Shown piece after piece: positions 36,157-45,157 of a stretch of DNA of 64,000 nt (position 1 is the stretch's first letter; every line of letters starts with the position of its first letter). Below the pieces are notes generated by a model. It saw nothing but the letters and a program-made list of their open reading frames with translations. It was not told the origin of the DNA and made no database searches. The position numbers and the translations under genes were made by a program. The DNA is from Nonomuraea montanisoli (GTDB lineage: Bacteria > Actinomycetota > Actinomycetes > Streptosporangiales > Streptosporangiaceae): assembly GCF_013363975.1 (NCBI RefSeq), contig NZ_JABWGN010000012.1:31423-95422 (forward strand). The letters are read 5' to 3'.

Positions 36157-37347
36157 TCAACGAGCGAAGGGGGTCCGGTGCAGTTGGAACGGTGGAGGGG
36201 TGATGATGCCCGCCACGTGGGGCTGTCCGCGACCGCCGCGCACTTCAAGACGGGCGCTGTCGGTCACCGCGGCGAGCAGGCCGGAGGCCAGGTGGCGGGC
36301 GACGACGGCGCCGGCGCAGGTGAACGGGCCGCCGCCGAAGGGCAGGTACGGCCCACGGGGGCCGGGGCCGTCCCACCTGCCGGGCCGGAACCGGGCGGCC
36401 TCAGGCCAGTGCCCTTCGTCGCGGTGCAGCAGATAGGCGCAGACCGACACGCTGTCCCCCGGCTCCAGCCGCACGCCGCCGACCTGATGGGCGCGCAGCA
36501 CGGGGCGGCCCAGCAGCCACGCCACCGGCCATAGCCGCAGCGACTCCCGTACGGCCGACTCCGCGCGCACGGCCGCCAGGTCGACGCCCTCGTTCGCGGC
36601 TTCCAGCAGCGCCCAGGCGACCACGTGGCCCACCGGCGCCACCGAGGTTCGGAAGAGCAGCAGATATACCTGGGCGAGCTGCGCGGCAGGCGTATCGGGC
36701 GGGGCGGCCTCGAGTACGGCGTCCAGCAGGTCGCCCCGCCCGCCGGGCCGCGGGCCGGCCCGGCGGGCGAGTACCTCGCCGGTGAGCGCCCGCACCACGC
36801 GTGCCCACAGCGCCCGCCACATCACGCTCGCCAGCCAGCCGCTGGGACGGATCAGGACATCATTCCGCACCACCTGCTCCATCAGCTCCCGCAAGAGCGG
36901 CGGGCTGTCCGGCCGCAGCAGCGCCTCGGACAGGAACCGGTACACGGCGGCCCGCCCGGCCGACGGCCACTCGCTGACCTCTCCCAGCTCCGCCACCACG
37001 GCGGGCAGCCGCTCCCGATGCGCGGCCAGATGGGCGCGCAACGTCGCGCGGGCCGCCCGCCCGATCGCGACCTGCGTCTCCCGCGGCTCCAGCCGGCCGC
37101 CGCGGACATGGAAGAAGTCGGACACGTCGTCGTAGTGGCCCTCCTCGTCGTGCAGCACCCGCAGGGCCTCCGCCGGGTCGGCCACGCACAGCGACCCGTC
37201 GTCGGGCAGCCGGAACACCGGGCCCCGCTCGCGGGCCGCGTGCTCGACGAACCCCAGCGGGTCCCGGTGATACCACCGCGCCGCCCCATACGGCCACGGC
37301 CGCGCCCCGCCGGGAGCCGCCCGATCCGGTTCTCCGACCGTCGTCAT
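36157..37347 (-). CDS. Cytochrome P450 (candidate RiPP cross-linking enzyme)
   Basis: From the ATG at 37347 the protein has 396 residues, the usual bacterial P450 length; an ATG at 37362 is possible. The ExxR pair is Glu268-Arg271 (ESLR), and the heme-binding loop is PFGGGPFTCAGA with ligand Cys344. The I-helix (about 229-250, LLLFRTSVAPVGHVVAWALL) lacks the usual acid-Thr pair, having Pro-Val-Gly-His at that place; deviations here are seen in P450s that couple aromatic rings instead of hydroxylating. It needs ferredoxin and reductase from elsewhere. The gene is directly upstream of the 21-residue peptide gene, which fits a role in cross-linking that peptide. Confidence 0.9.
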   Translation of the reverse strand: MTTVGEPDRAAPGGARPWPYGAARWYHRDPLGFVEHAARERGPVFRLPDDGSLCVADPAEALRVLHDEEGHYDDVSDFFHVRGGRLEPRETQVAIGRAARATLRAHLAAHRERLPAVVAELGEVSEWPSAGRAAVYRFLSEALLRPDSPPLLRELMEQVVRNDVLIRPSGWLASVMWRALWARVVRALTGEVLARRAGPRPGGRGDLLDAVLEAAPPDTPAAQLAQVYLLLFRTSVAPVGHVVAWALLEAANEGVDLAAVRAESAVRESLRLWPVAWLLGRPVLRAHQVGGVRLEPGDSVSVCAYLLHRDEGHWPEAARFRPGRWDGPGPRGPYLPFGGGPFTCAGAVVARHLASGLLAAVTDSARLEVRGGRGQPHVAGIITPPPFQLHRTPFAR

Positions 37348-37515
37348 TCCCACCTGCCCCATGCATCCGTGATCTCGGGTGTACGCGCACGCCCGCCGCC
37401 TGCCGGTACGCGGTAACGGCGGCAAGGACGACACCAAATCAGGAATAGTGCCGGTTAATAAGTGAACGGTGAGGAGTATCGCCACTGAACTTACAGAATT
37501 GGAGGAATTTCGGCA
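37348..37515. other. Presumed promoter region of the P450/peptide/methyltransferase genes
   Basis: The segment is less GC-rich than its surroundings, particularly 37430-37515. No clear palindrome is visible. It separates the P450 gene from a small divergent reading frame. Confidence 0.4.
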
Positions 37516-37602
37516 ATGAATGCGCTGCGTCGTAGTGGCATTGCTGACCGTGTGGAAGATGGCGCTATTTTTCCGAGAAAGCGCCGCCGGGCGCGAAGGT
37601 GA
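37516..37602 (+). CDS. Possible 28-residue small protein
   Basis: An ATG follows GGAGG at a spacing of ten bases, in a locally AT-richer stretch. The product is basic at the end (FPRKRRRARR). No family is recognised. It might be the intact start of a gene whose rest is lost, a leader peptide, or chance. Confidence 0.25.
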   Translation: MNALRRSGIADRVEDGAIFPRKRRRARR

Positions 37603-38426
37603 AATGGCATTTCACGGTGAGTGCACATGAAGGCTTCCCGAACCCCGCGCGGGTTACGGTGCCGGCATGCTGGTGCGCCTGCTGTGGAAGCCTCCGCCCC
37701 GGCAACGGGCTATGGCCACGGACGCACCGCATCGCGACGACGTCGAGCGGCGGGTGCTGCGGGCGGCGATGCAGGCGATCGTCCGCGATGCCTTCCAGCA
37801 GACGGCCGCCAAGCAGAACAGCGAGCATCGCGGGCCGGCCGAGTTCGCCGATGGTGAGAGGCCTCCTTGCTCCTCTCCTGGCGCAAGATACCGTCGAGGT
37901 GCCGGGCTGGGCCGAGATCCCCATCGCCGAGCTGGATACCGATCTTGGGTGGAGCCGGTACGCCGCCGCCGGCCAGGCCAGATCGGAAACGATCGCGCGC
38001 CAACGCCATGCCCAGCCGCCGTCGAGGAGCGGACGACGCTCCAACCGTGTCGCATGAGTTCTCCATCGCCGCCGGTGGTTCGGCACTCTTGCCTGCGCGA
38101 ACTGGAGACCCGCCACCCGGGCCTGACCTGGCACGCCACCGGGCGGTACGCCCATGCCCAGGGCTTTTGCCAGCGATACCGGCAACGCAGCGACAGCCCA
38201 TGGACCGCCGACCGGCACCCCTGCCCGCACTTCTGAGCGTTCGATCCGCCTCTCCACCAGCCACCGTTGATCTCTCGGTAAAGGGCAGCGTGTTCTGCCA
38301 GGGGCAGCTGATGAACCAGCCCCCCTGCGCGACACCGACTGGCTGACGCGCAAGGCCATTGACCACGACAAACGGTTCCCGCGCACTCGGCACCGCCACC
38401 CGGCGCCAGGTCGCGCCCAAGGCGGT
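37603..38426. other. Region without a convincing gene
   Basis: Long frames exist on both strands but are rich in Arg, Ser, Pro and Ala and show no motif. On the plus strand, APLLAQDTVEVPGWAEIPIAELDTDLGWSRYAAAG (37880-37985) looks slightly protein-like and may be debris. Confidence 0.4.
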
Positions 38427-38786
38427 ATGCGGCAGCGCCCCGGCGACCGGCCGCCGCCGGCCTACATCGTGCGCCACAGCACGCTCGACCAGCCAGCGAG
38501 GCTGTCGCCCTTGCAGTGGTGCAGGCCCCGCGAGTGCCTGGCCGACCGACTACCCCAGACGTTCCCCGACGTCTACCCTGGCGAGGACGGCACGCGCGGT
38601 GTCTACCCGCGCCGGTACCTGCTGCTGAACCGCCAGGTCGATGCACAGGGAAACTACCAGGGCGAGGGCGCAGTACTGCTCGACGAACGCCCCGTGGAGG
38701 ACGAGCCGTTCGTCGTCACCTGGAACACCGGCGAGCTGGTCCAGTCGGGCCTGGTCCGATGGACACTCTCCCACGCGAGCCCCTGA
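38427..38786 (+). pseudogene. Fragment of an unrecognised gene
   Basis: The 119-codon frame contains protein-like text such as ECLADRLPQTFPDVYPGEDG, RYLLLNRQVDAQGNYQGEGAVLL and DEPFVVTWNTGELVQSGLVRW. There is no plausible start signal, and the flanking sequence is disordered, so it is probably the remaining middle of a larger gene. I do not recognise the family. Confidence 0.3.
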
Positions 38787-39685
38787 CCCAGATCGGCGAG
38801 CGTGGCATCAAGCGTACGCAGTGCCGGCCAGCGCCGGCCGGCATGCATGGAGACAAGGCACACGCCGACGACCGCATCGGTGGCCCCGACCGCGTCGCCG
38901 TCATGCTCTTCAACACCGTGCCTGCCACCTGCTGCGCGTCCTGGCCGACATCGCCTTCTACCGTGGACGACAGGAGATGACCCCTGGCCAGACCAACACC
39001 GATGGTGAGCAGGGAGCTTGGGCCTCGTAAGGGTGAGCTGTCGGTTTGCTGGGTGAGGTACGGGCGAAGCCCGTTGCTTTTTGTAGCTGGGAGTTAGTTG
39101 TACATCCCGGGCGCCTTTACAAAGTAAGTTGAATTGGGCCGATTGGGAGATTACGGGAAGCCAGAATGCGGCACGGCGGTCGCTCCCCAGGTAGGCCCCG
39201 CTCCGTTTTGCAGGGATTGAGTCATTTCGCTCCGCCCTCGCATGACGCGCCGACGAAGTCTGAGGTGTTTCGCCTGCTCATGAGCCGTAGCGCAGCCAGT
39301 GCCCAGCGGCCATGGCGTTGGCGACGCCCTGGCGTGCAGCATTCGACCTCCGCAACTCCCCCGATCTCGACTCGACCAGCACACGCCTGTCCCAGGGGCC
39401 CCGTGCCCTCTTCAGACTGCCTCAAGCCCCGGCGAGGGCGCTCAGCATGCGCCTCATGAACATGGCCAGGTGGTTGGCCATGTTCAAGGCGAGCCCGGCG
39501 ACTTGCCCGGTGCTGCGCAGCCGGATCGCCGCGACCTCGATACCCGGCAGGACGCTCGTGGCGGCGGCGGTGAAGGGCGCCACGGTGAACGTGGCCGGCA
39601 CAGCGTGGCCACCAGGCTGCCGCACGCCGGCGAACCGCTCGACGCGGTGCGCACCCTGCTCGGCTGCGCGAGTCCGCAGGGAGGC
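38787..39685. other. Mostly empty region with scraps
   Basis: A small hairpin with a T-run lies at 39060-39082. On the minus strand, about 39430-39640, a frame reads TFTVAPFTAAATSVLPGIEV and IRLRSTGQVAGLALNMANHLAMFM and ends at 39422. This may be the C-terminus of a lost gene. Nothing else is convincing. Confidence 0.35.
39060..39082 (+). terminator. Intrinsic terminator-like hairpin with T5
   Basis: A stem ACGGGC / GCCCGT with a GAA loop is followed by TGC and five T. No intact gene precedes it on this strand. Confidence 0.45.
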
Positions 39686-41020
39686 TCAGGCGCGCTGAGC
39701 GCGAATGAGGTCGCGGTACCAGGCGAAGGAGGCTTTCGGGGTGCGGACCTGGGTGTCGTGGTCGACGTGAACGAGACCGAAGCGCTGGTGGAAGCCCTCG
39801 GCCCATTCGAAGTTGTCCATCAGGGTCCAGGTGAAGTAGCCCCGGACGTCCACGCCCTGGGCCACGGCGGCGTCGACGGCCTGGAGGTGGGTGTCCAGGT
39901 AGTCGATGCGGTCGAGGTCGGGGACGGTGCCGTCCGCGGTGACGACGTCGTCGACCGAACAGCCGTTCTCCGTGATGTAGACCGGCGGGAGCGCCGGGTA
40001 GCGCTCCTTGAGGCCGACGAGCAGTTCCCGCAGGCCATCGGGGACGACGGGCCAGCCGAACGCGGTGCGGCGGTAGCCCTCGATGGGAGCCTCTTCGAAT
40101 GGCAGGCCCTCGGATGTCGGAGCCTGGATCCGGGTCGGGTTGTAGTAGTTGATGCCGAGCGCGTCCAGGGGCGCCGCGATCAATGCGAGGTCTCCGTCCT
40201 GGACGGAACCGCCGAGGGTGGCGTCCGCGCCATAGGCCGACAGGTCAGGGTAGGTGCCCGCGAGGATCGGGTCGTTGAACAGGCGGTTGTGCAGGTTGTC
40301 GTAGGCCTCTGCGGCGGCGCGGTCGGCGGGGGCGTCCGAGGCGGGCCAGACCGGGGTGCAGTTGTTGGCGATCATCACCTGGAGGCCGCGTTCGCGCAGT
40401 TCTCTCAGCGCCAGGCCGTGGCCGAGCAGCTGGTGGTGGGCGACCGGCAGGCAGTCGAGGAACAGAGCACGGCCCGGCGCGTGGGTGCCGAGGCCGTAGC
40501 CCCAGACCATGTGGATGAACGGCTCGTTGAGGGTGATCCACTTCTGGACGCGGTCGCCCAGCCTGCCGGCCATGATGGCGGCGTACTCGGCGAAGCGGTG
40601 GGCGGTGTCGCGGTTCAGCCAGCCGCCGTCGTCCTCGAGGCCCTGCGGGAGGTCCCAGTGGAACAGCGTCGGGACGGGTTCGACGCCGCGCGCGAGCAGG
40701 CCGTCGACCAGCCGATCGTAGAAGTCCAGGCCCTTGAGGTTGATCTCGCCCTTGCCGGTCGGCTGGATCCGGGGCCAGGCGATCGAGAAGCGGTAGCCGG
40801 TGAGGCCCGCCTCGGCGATCAGCGTGAGGTCCTCCTCGTACCGGTGGTAATGGTCGCAGGCCACGTCCCCGGTGTGCCCGTCGCGGATCGTGCCGGGGCG
40901 AGCGGTGAAGGTGTCCCACACCGACGGGCCGCGGCCGTCCTCCTTGGTGGCGCCCTCGATCTGGTAGGACGCCGTCGAGGCGCCCCAGATGAAGTCCGTG
41001 GGCAGATGGTTCAGTGCCAT
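39686..41020 (-). CDS. GH1 beta-glucosidase family enzyme
   Basis: The 444-residue protein starts LPTDFIWGASTASYQIEGA, the GH1 N-terminal signature. Acid/base Glu166 lies in TLNEP and nucleophile Glu351 in YITENG. The length and the absence of a signal peptide fit a cytoplasmic enzyme that splits imported beta-glucosides or beta-galactosides. The ATG at 41020 has GGAGG upstream. It is divergent from a TetR gene at 41083, with a perfect palindromic operator between them. Confidence 0.93.
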   Translation of the reverse strand: MALNHLPTDFIWGASTASYQIEGATKEDGRGPSVWDTFTARPGTIRDGHTGDVACDHYHRYEEDLTLIAEAGLTGYRFSIAWPRIQPTGKGEINLKGLDFYDRLVDGLLARGVEPVPTLFHWDLPQGLEDDGGWLNRDTAHRFAEYAAIMAGRLGDRVQKWITLNEPFIHMVWGYGLGTHAPGRALFLDCLPVAHHQLLGHGLALRELRERGLQVMIANNCTPVWPASDAPADRAAAEAYDNLHNRLFNDPILAGTYPDLSAYGADATLGGSVQDGDLALIAAPLDALGINYYNPTRIQAPTSEGLPFEEAPIEGYRRTAFGWPVVPDGLRELLVGLKERYPALPPVYITENGCSVDDVVTADGTVPDLDRIDYLDTHLQAVDAAVAQGVDVRGYFTWTLMDNFEWAEGFHQRFGLVHVDHDTQVRTPKASFAWYRDLIRAQRA

Positions 41021-41035
41021 GTCGATCCTCCGCTA

Positions 41036-41056
41036 AACATGAGTCTTGGTCATGTT
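41036..41056. promoter_or_regulatory. TetR operator, copy 1 (AACATGA-N7-TCATGTT)
   Basis: Perfect 7-bp arms flank seven bases, midway between the divergent GH1 and TetR genes. The same site recurs at 45137-45157 upstream of the GH36 gene. Confidence 0.75.
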
Positions 41057-41082
41057 AGATGGGTCAATGGGATGATGGAAGC

Positions 41083-41709
41083 GTGAACCAAGATCGCGCC
41101 CCCGGGACGCTGCGCCGCCGCCCCGTCCAGAAGCGCAGTGTCGAACGCTTCGAACGGCTGCTTGACGCCTGCGCCGAACTCCTGGACGAGGTCGGCTACG
41201 CCGCGCTCACCACCAAGGAGGTGGCACACAGAGCCAAGGTGCCCATCGGCACCCTTTACCAGTTCTTCTCCGACAAGGAGGGGCTCACCGGCGCGCTCGC
41301 CACCCGCAACCTGGAGTCCTTCCTGGAGCGGGTCGCGGCCCGGCTGGAGCGCGAGAAGCCCGAAGACGTCTCGGGCATCGTGGATGTGGCCGTCGGCGAG
41401 TTCGTCACCATGCGCCGGACGATCATCGGGTTCGGCGTGGTCGACTTCGGTGCGGCGGGCCAGGACCACATCCTTGATCCGGCCCTGGACAACAACACCG
41501 CGGTCGCCGGACGGCTGCGCTCACTGGCAGGCGTTCAGGACGACGCCGATCTGGAGATCCCCGTGCGGGTGGCCCTGGAGTGCGCGGACAGCGTGCTCAA
41601 ACTGGCCTTCCGCACTGATCCGCAGGGCGACCCCCTGCTGATCGCCGAGTGCAAACGACTCCTCAACAGCTATCTGAACGATCGCATCCGGCCGCCGTTG
41701 ATCTGTTAG
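41083..41709 (+). CDS. TetR-family repressor of the GH1/GH36 sugar locus
   Basis: The GTG start at 41083 (VNQDRAPGTLRRRPVQKRSV) gives 208 residues; an ATG 24 bases earlier is less likely. The helix-turn-helix is at about 17-60 (ERFERLLDACAELLDEVGYAALTTKEVAHRAKVPIGTLYQFF). The remainder is a helical ligand-binding domain with GFGVVDFGAAGQDHILDPAL. Placement between two operators of the same sequence makes it the probable local repressor of the glycosidase genes, which is unusual since such loci are more often under LacI or ROK proteins. Confidence 0.9.
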   Translation: MNQDRAPGTLRRRPVQKRSVERFERLLDACAELLDEVGYAALTTKEVAHRAKVPIGTLYQFFSDKEGLTGALATRNLESFLERVAARLEREKPEDVSGIVDVAVGEFVTMRRTIIGFGVVDFGAAGQDHILDPALDNNTAVAGRLRSLAGVQDDADLEIPVRVALECADSVLKLAFRTDPQGDPLLIAECKRLLNSYLNDRIRPPLIC

Positions 41710-41800
41710 CGAGGCCACAGCTCAAAAGCCTGGTCTCCATGGAGAGCGGCGGCGGCGCCCTCCTCGCCGACGTGCAGCCGGAGGACGCCGCCGCTGCCCG

Positions 41801-43063
41801 TCAACGGACGCTTCTGACCTTCCAGACCAGCACCGCGCCCAGCGCGGACATGGCCGCCGAGCAGAGGAACAACGAGTGGTAGCCCCCCAGATCGACGAGC
41901 ACGACCGAGGCGATCGGAGGCACCAGCACGTACGGCAGGGAGCCCATCAGGTTGGCCAGGGCCATGTCCTTGCCCCGGTCCGCCGAGGCCGGGAGCACCT
42001 GGGTGACCAGGGCGGTGTCGACGGCCAGGTAGACGCCGTAGCCGACGCCCAGGATGACGGCCGCGACCAGTGTCATGGGCCAGGTGGGCGACAGGGCGAG
42101 CGGGATCGCGGCGGCGGCCATCGTGACGCCGCCGAGGAAGACCAGCATGCGGCGCTTGCCCAGCCTGTCGGAGAGCCAGCCGCTGAGGACGACCGTCGAG
42201 ACGGTGGCCAGGCAGTTGACGCCGATCACGATGAGCAGGCCGTCCTCGGTGGACCGGCCGGGGAACAACTGCTCGTAGTGCAGGACGTCGTCCAGGAAGT
42301 ACGGCATGTAGAGCGTGCCCAGGCCGTAGCCCAGGCCCATGATGAACCGGGAGCTCATCGCCCAGACGAAGTCCGGGTGCTCACGCGGACTGATCCGGTA
42401 GCCGTCCAGGAAGGCGCGCATCGAGAACGGCTCGCGGAGGCCGCCGGCCAGCGGCGGGTCCTTCATGCCGACCGCGAACAACACGATCAGCAGCGGGAAC
42501 GCGGCCATCAGCGCGTACTGCGCGGAGAACCCGGTGACCAGCCCGAGCAGCAGCCCGCCCGCGATCATGCCGCCGGCCTGCGGAACCGCGGCCCAGCCCA
42601 GCACCACACCGCGCTGCGTGACCGGAACCTGGTCGGGCACCACGGGGCCTATCCCGGCACCGATGATCATGAAGCTGGCGGACAGCACGAGAGAGCCGAG
42701 CGCGACCCCGGCGACCGTCGTCTGGAGGCCGGTGCAGACCAGCGCCACCGTGCAGAGCAGCGAGCCGGCGATCATCCACGGCCGGCGGCGGCCGAACCGG
42801 CCGGTGGTGCGGTCGCAGAGCGCGCCGGCCAGCGGCGCGATGACGATTCCCGAGATCGCGCCCATCATGCTGACCCAGGCGTAACTGCCGACTTTCCCCG
42901 CCGGGTCGATCTGGGCGATCTGTTCGGGCATCAGGAACGTGGTCGGCACCTGCATCGGGATGAACATCCCGACGTTGGCCAGGACGTAGAGGACCACCCA
43001 GCCGGGGCCGACCTTGCGGGTCGGCTCGGCGAGGGCTTCGGGCCGTTCGGGGACGAGGGTCAC
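41801..43063 (-). CDS. MFS sugar transporter (GPH/SLC45-like)
   Basis: The GTG start at 43063 overlaps the stop of the GH36 gene by four bases, showing translational coupling; AGGAGAG lies upstream. The 420-residue product has 12 hydrophobic segments. The loop PLAGALCDRTTGRFGRRRPWMIAG resembles that of sugar:cation or SLC45-type disaccharide transporters. It probably takes up the galactoside or glucoside hydrolysed by the GH36 and GH1 enzymes. Confidence 0.88.
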   Translation of the reverse strand: MTLVPERPEALAEPTRKVGPGWVVLYVLANVGMFIPMQVPTTFLMPEQIAQIDPAGKVGSYAWVSMMGAISGIVIAPLAGALCDRTTGRFGRRRPWMIAGSLLCTVALVCTGLQTTVAGVALGSLVLSASFMIIGAGIGPVVPDQVPVTQRGVVLGWAAVPQAGGMIAGGLLLGLVTGFSAQYALMAAFPLLIVLFAVGMKDPPLAGGLREPFSMRAFLDGYRISPREHPDFVWAMSSRFIMGLGYGLGTLYMPYFLDDVLHYEQLFPGRSTEDGLLIVIGVNCLATVSTVVLSGWLSDRLGKRRMLVFLGGVTMAAAAIPLALSPTWPMTLVAAVILGVGYGVYLAVDTALVTQVLPASADRGKDMALANLMGSLPYVLVPPIASVVLVDLGGYHSLFLCSAAMSALGAVLVWKVRSVR

Positions 43064-45120
43064 CGGGGCACTCTCCTGAGGTGGACGAGCTCGCTCGTCC
43101 AGTCGAAGGACAGCAGCGGCGGCAGGCCGTGGCCGAGCAGGACGGCGCCTTCGTGCACGGCACCGGTGGCCACATCCCGGTAGCGGGCGTCGGGGTCGAG
43201 GCCCTTCAGCCGAGTGCGGACGACAGAGCGGTTCAGTGCGGACGGCTGGAACTGGAAGACGACGACCTCGTCCTCGGTGAGGTACTGCACGGCGTCGTGG
43301 TCGAGCCGGTACAGGGCACCGCCGTGAACCACTGGCCGGATCCGCTTGTACTGCTCGACCAGCATCCGGGCCCAGGCCAGGTCCTCCTCGCTCCACTTCC
43401 GCAGATCGCCGCCGATGCCCATCGCCCCGGCCATCGAGACGTGGAAGCGGTACCGGATCGAGGTCGGGCGGGCGGTGAAGCTGTTGGGGCTGTCGGTGAC
43501 CCAGGCGCCCATGGTCCGGGCGGGCAGCAACTGGCAGTGGCCATGCTGGATCGCGATCCTGTCGGCGGCGTCGGTGTTGTCGGACGTCCAGACCTGATCG
43601 GCGCGGGCCAGCACGCCCAGGTCGGCCCGGCCGCCACCGCCCGCACACGACTCCAGGTACAGGCCGGGACGGGCGGCGCGCAGCCGGTCCATCACCTCGT
43701 AGACGCCGCGCGTGTGCTCGATCCAGATGCGGTCGGGGTCGGCGGCCCCAGGCTGCCCGACCTCGCTGAAGGACCGGTTCATGTCCCACTTGAGGAAGAC
43801 GACGTCCAGCTCGGTGACGGTCCTGACCAGCCATTCGACCGCCCATTCGCGGACGTCGCGGCGGGCGAAGTTCAGCACGTGCTGGTTGCGGCGCAGGGTG
43901 CGGGTGCGACCGTCCTGGTGGAGGATCCAGTCAGGGTGCGCACGGAACAGGTCGCTGTCGGGGTTGACCCCCTCGGGCTCGACCCACAGGCCGAATCCCA
44001 TGCCCAGCGCGCGGACACGGTCGGCGAGCGGGCCGAGACCGGCCGGGAAGCGGTCCGGGTTGGGCCACCAGTCACCGAGGCCCGCCATGTCGCTGGTACG
44101 GGTGCCGAACCAGGCGTCGTCCACCACGAAGACCTCGATGCCGACCCCGGCGGCCAGCTCGGCCAGCTCGGCCTGCTGCTTCTCGGTGATGTCGAACTCG
44201 GTGGCCTCCCACGAGTTGAAGATCAGAGGGCGCTCGGCCGGACGGGCGGGCAGCACCTGGCGTTCGATGTAGGCGTGCCAGCGGCGGCTGGCGCCGCCGA
44301 AGCCGTCGGGGGCGTAGAGGCCGGTGAAGACCGGGGTCTCCAGGCTCTCGCCGGGGACCAGTTTCCAGACCAGGCCCTCGTGGCCGAAGCCGCCGGTCCA
44401 GGAGGCGCGGCCGTAGGGGTCGCGACGCAGGGTGATCCGGCGGCTGCCGCTCCAGGCCAGGGCCGCGCTCCAGACCTCGCCGTGCTCCTCCGTGGCGTCG
44501 TGCGCGTCGAGCATCAGCCAGGGTCCGGCGTGCTGCCCTGTGATGCCAAGGCGGCTGGTGAACACGGTCTCACCGACGGGCACCCGGTCGCGCTGGAGCT
44601 GGAACTCCCGGCCCCACTCCCCCACCACATGGCTGACCCGGTAGTCGTCGCGGGCGGGCAGCGTCCAGGCGGCGGAGTCGAACCGCAGGACGTCCACCGG
44701 CTCATCCGCGGTGAGGACGGCCCAGCGTTCGATCTGGTCATGGCCGTCCAGGATCCGGTAGTGAAGGTCGAGACCGAGGGAGCGGACACGGTCGGCGAAG
44801 GAGAGCGTGAGCCGGCCGCCCTCGACCGTGTGTGAGAGGAACCGCCACTCGAAGCCGCGGACGCCGTCGTCGAACCGGACGGTCAGCGACGGCGCCCCGA
44901 ACCGCAGGCCGCCCTCGACGACGTACTCCTCACCCCCGGCATCGTCGCTGCCGGGGTCCTCGGCGGGCAGGTCGGCCGCGATCACGACGGCCTGCTCCAG
45001 GGTGAGCGGCCGGCCCCAGTGCACGTGCCGGGGGACGTCGTCGGCGTCCAGTTGGAAGGCGTAGGAGGTGCCGGGCGTGCTCAGTAGCCAGAGGCGGGCT
45101 TCGGGGTGATGGCTGATCAT
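43060..45120 (-). CDS. GH36 alpha-galactosidase
   Basis: The 686-residue protein has the GH36 layout: an N-terminal beta-supersandwich (about 1-290), a catalytic barrel (about 300-600) and a short C-terminal sheet. Family motifs are WEATEFD, DDAWFG, GLWVEPEGVNPDSDL, LKWDMNR with nucleophile Asp446, and WTSDNTDAADR with acid/base Asp514. No signal peptide, so it acts inside the cell on imported alpha-galactosides such as melibiose or raffinose. The ATG at 45120 lies 17 bases downstream of a palindrome shared with the GH1/TetR promoter. Transcribed together with the MFS gene. Confidence 0.93.
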   Translation of the reverse strand: MISHHPEARLWLLSTPGTSYAFQLDADDVPRHVHWGRPLTLEQAVVIAADLPAEDPGSDDAGGEEYVVEGGLRFGAPSLTVRFDDGVRGFEWRFLSHTVEGGRLTLSFADRVRSLGLDLHYRILDGHDQIERWAVLTADEPVDVLRFDSAAWTLPARDDYRVSHVVGEWGREFQLQRDRVPVGETVFTSRLGITGQHAGPWLMLDAHDATEEHGEVWSAALAWSGSRRITLRRDPYGRASWTGGFGHEGLVWKLVPGESLETPVFTGLYAPDGFGGASRRWHAYIERQVLPARPAERPLIFNSWEATEFDITEKQQAELAELAAGVGIEVFVVDDAWFGTRTSDMAGLGDWWPNPDRFPAGLGPLADRVRALGMGFGLWVEPEGVNPDSDLFRAHPDWILHQDGRTRTLRRNQHVLNFARRDVREWAVEWLVRTVTELDVVFLKWDMNRSFSEVGQPGAADPDRIWIEHTRGVYEVMDRLRAARPGLYLESCAGGGGRADLGVLARADQVWTSDNTDAADRIAIQHGHCQLLPARTMGAWVTDSPNSFTARPTSIRYRFHVSMAGAMGIGGDLRKWSEEDLAWARMLVEQYKRIRPVVHGGALYRLDHDAVQYLTEDEVVVFQFQPSALNRSVVRTRLKGLDPDARYRDVATGAVHEGAVLLGHGLPPLLSFDWTSELVHLRRVPR

Positions 45121-45136
45121 GCAGGCCTGATCCTTA

Positions 45137-45157
45137 AATATGAACGCTGCTCATGTT
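45137..45157. promoter_or_regulatory. TetR operator, copy 2 (AATATGA-N7-TCATGTT)
   Basis: This differs from copy 1 at a single arm position and has the same seven-base spacing. It sits directly upstream of the GH36 gene. Confidence 0.7.

Noticed and set aside
35988..36248. In-frame extension of the methyltransferase through the peptide gene
   Set aside because: It would run through a 13-bp hairpin and the AGGAGG directly before 35987; the ATG at 35987 starts at the normal N-terminal helix of the family.
43081..44835. A 584-codon plus-strand frame inside the GH36 gene
   Set aside because: It is a shadow frame; the minus strand carries both GH36 catalytic Asp motifs.
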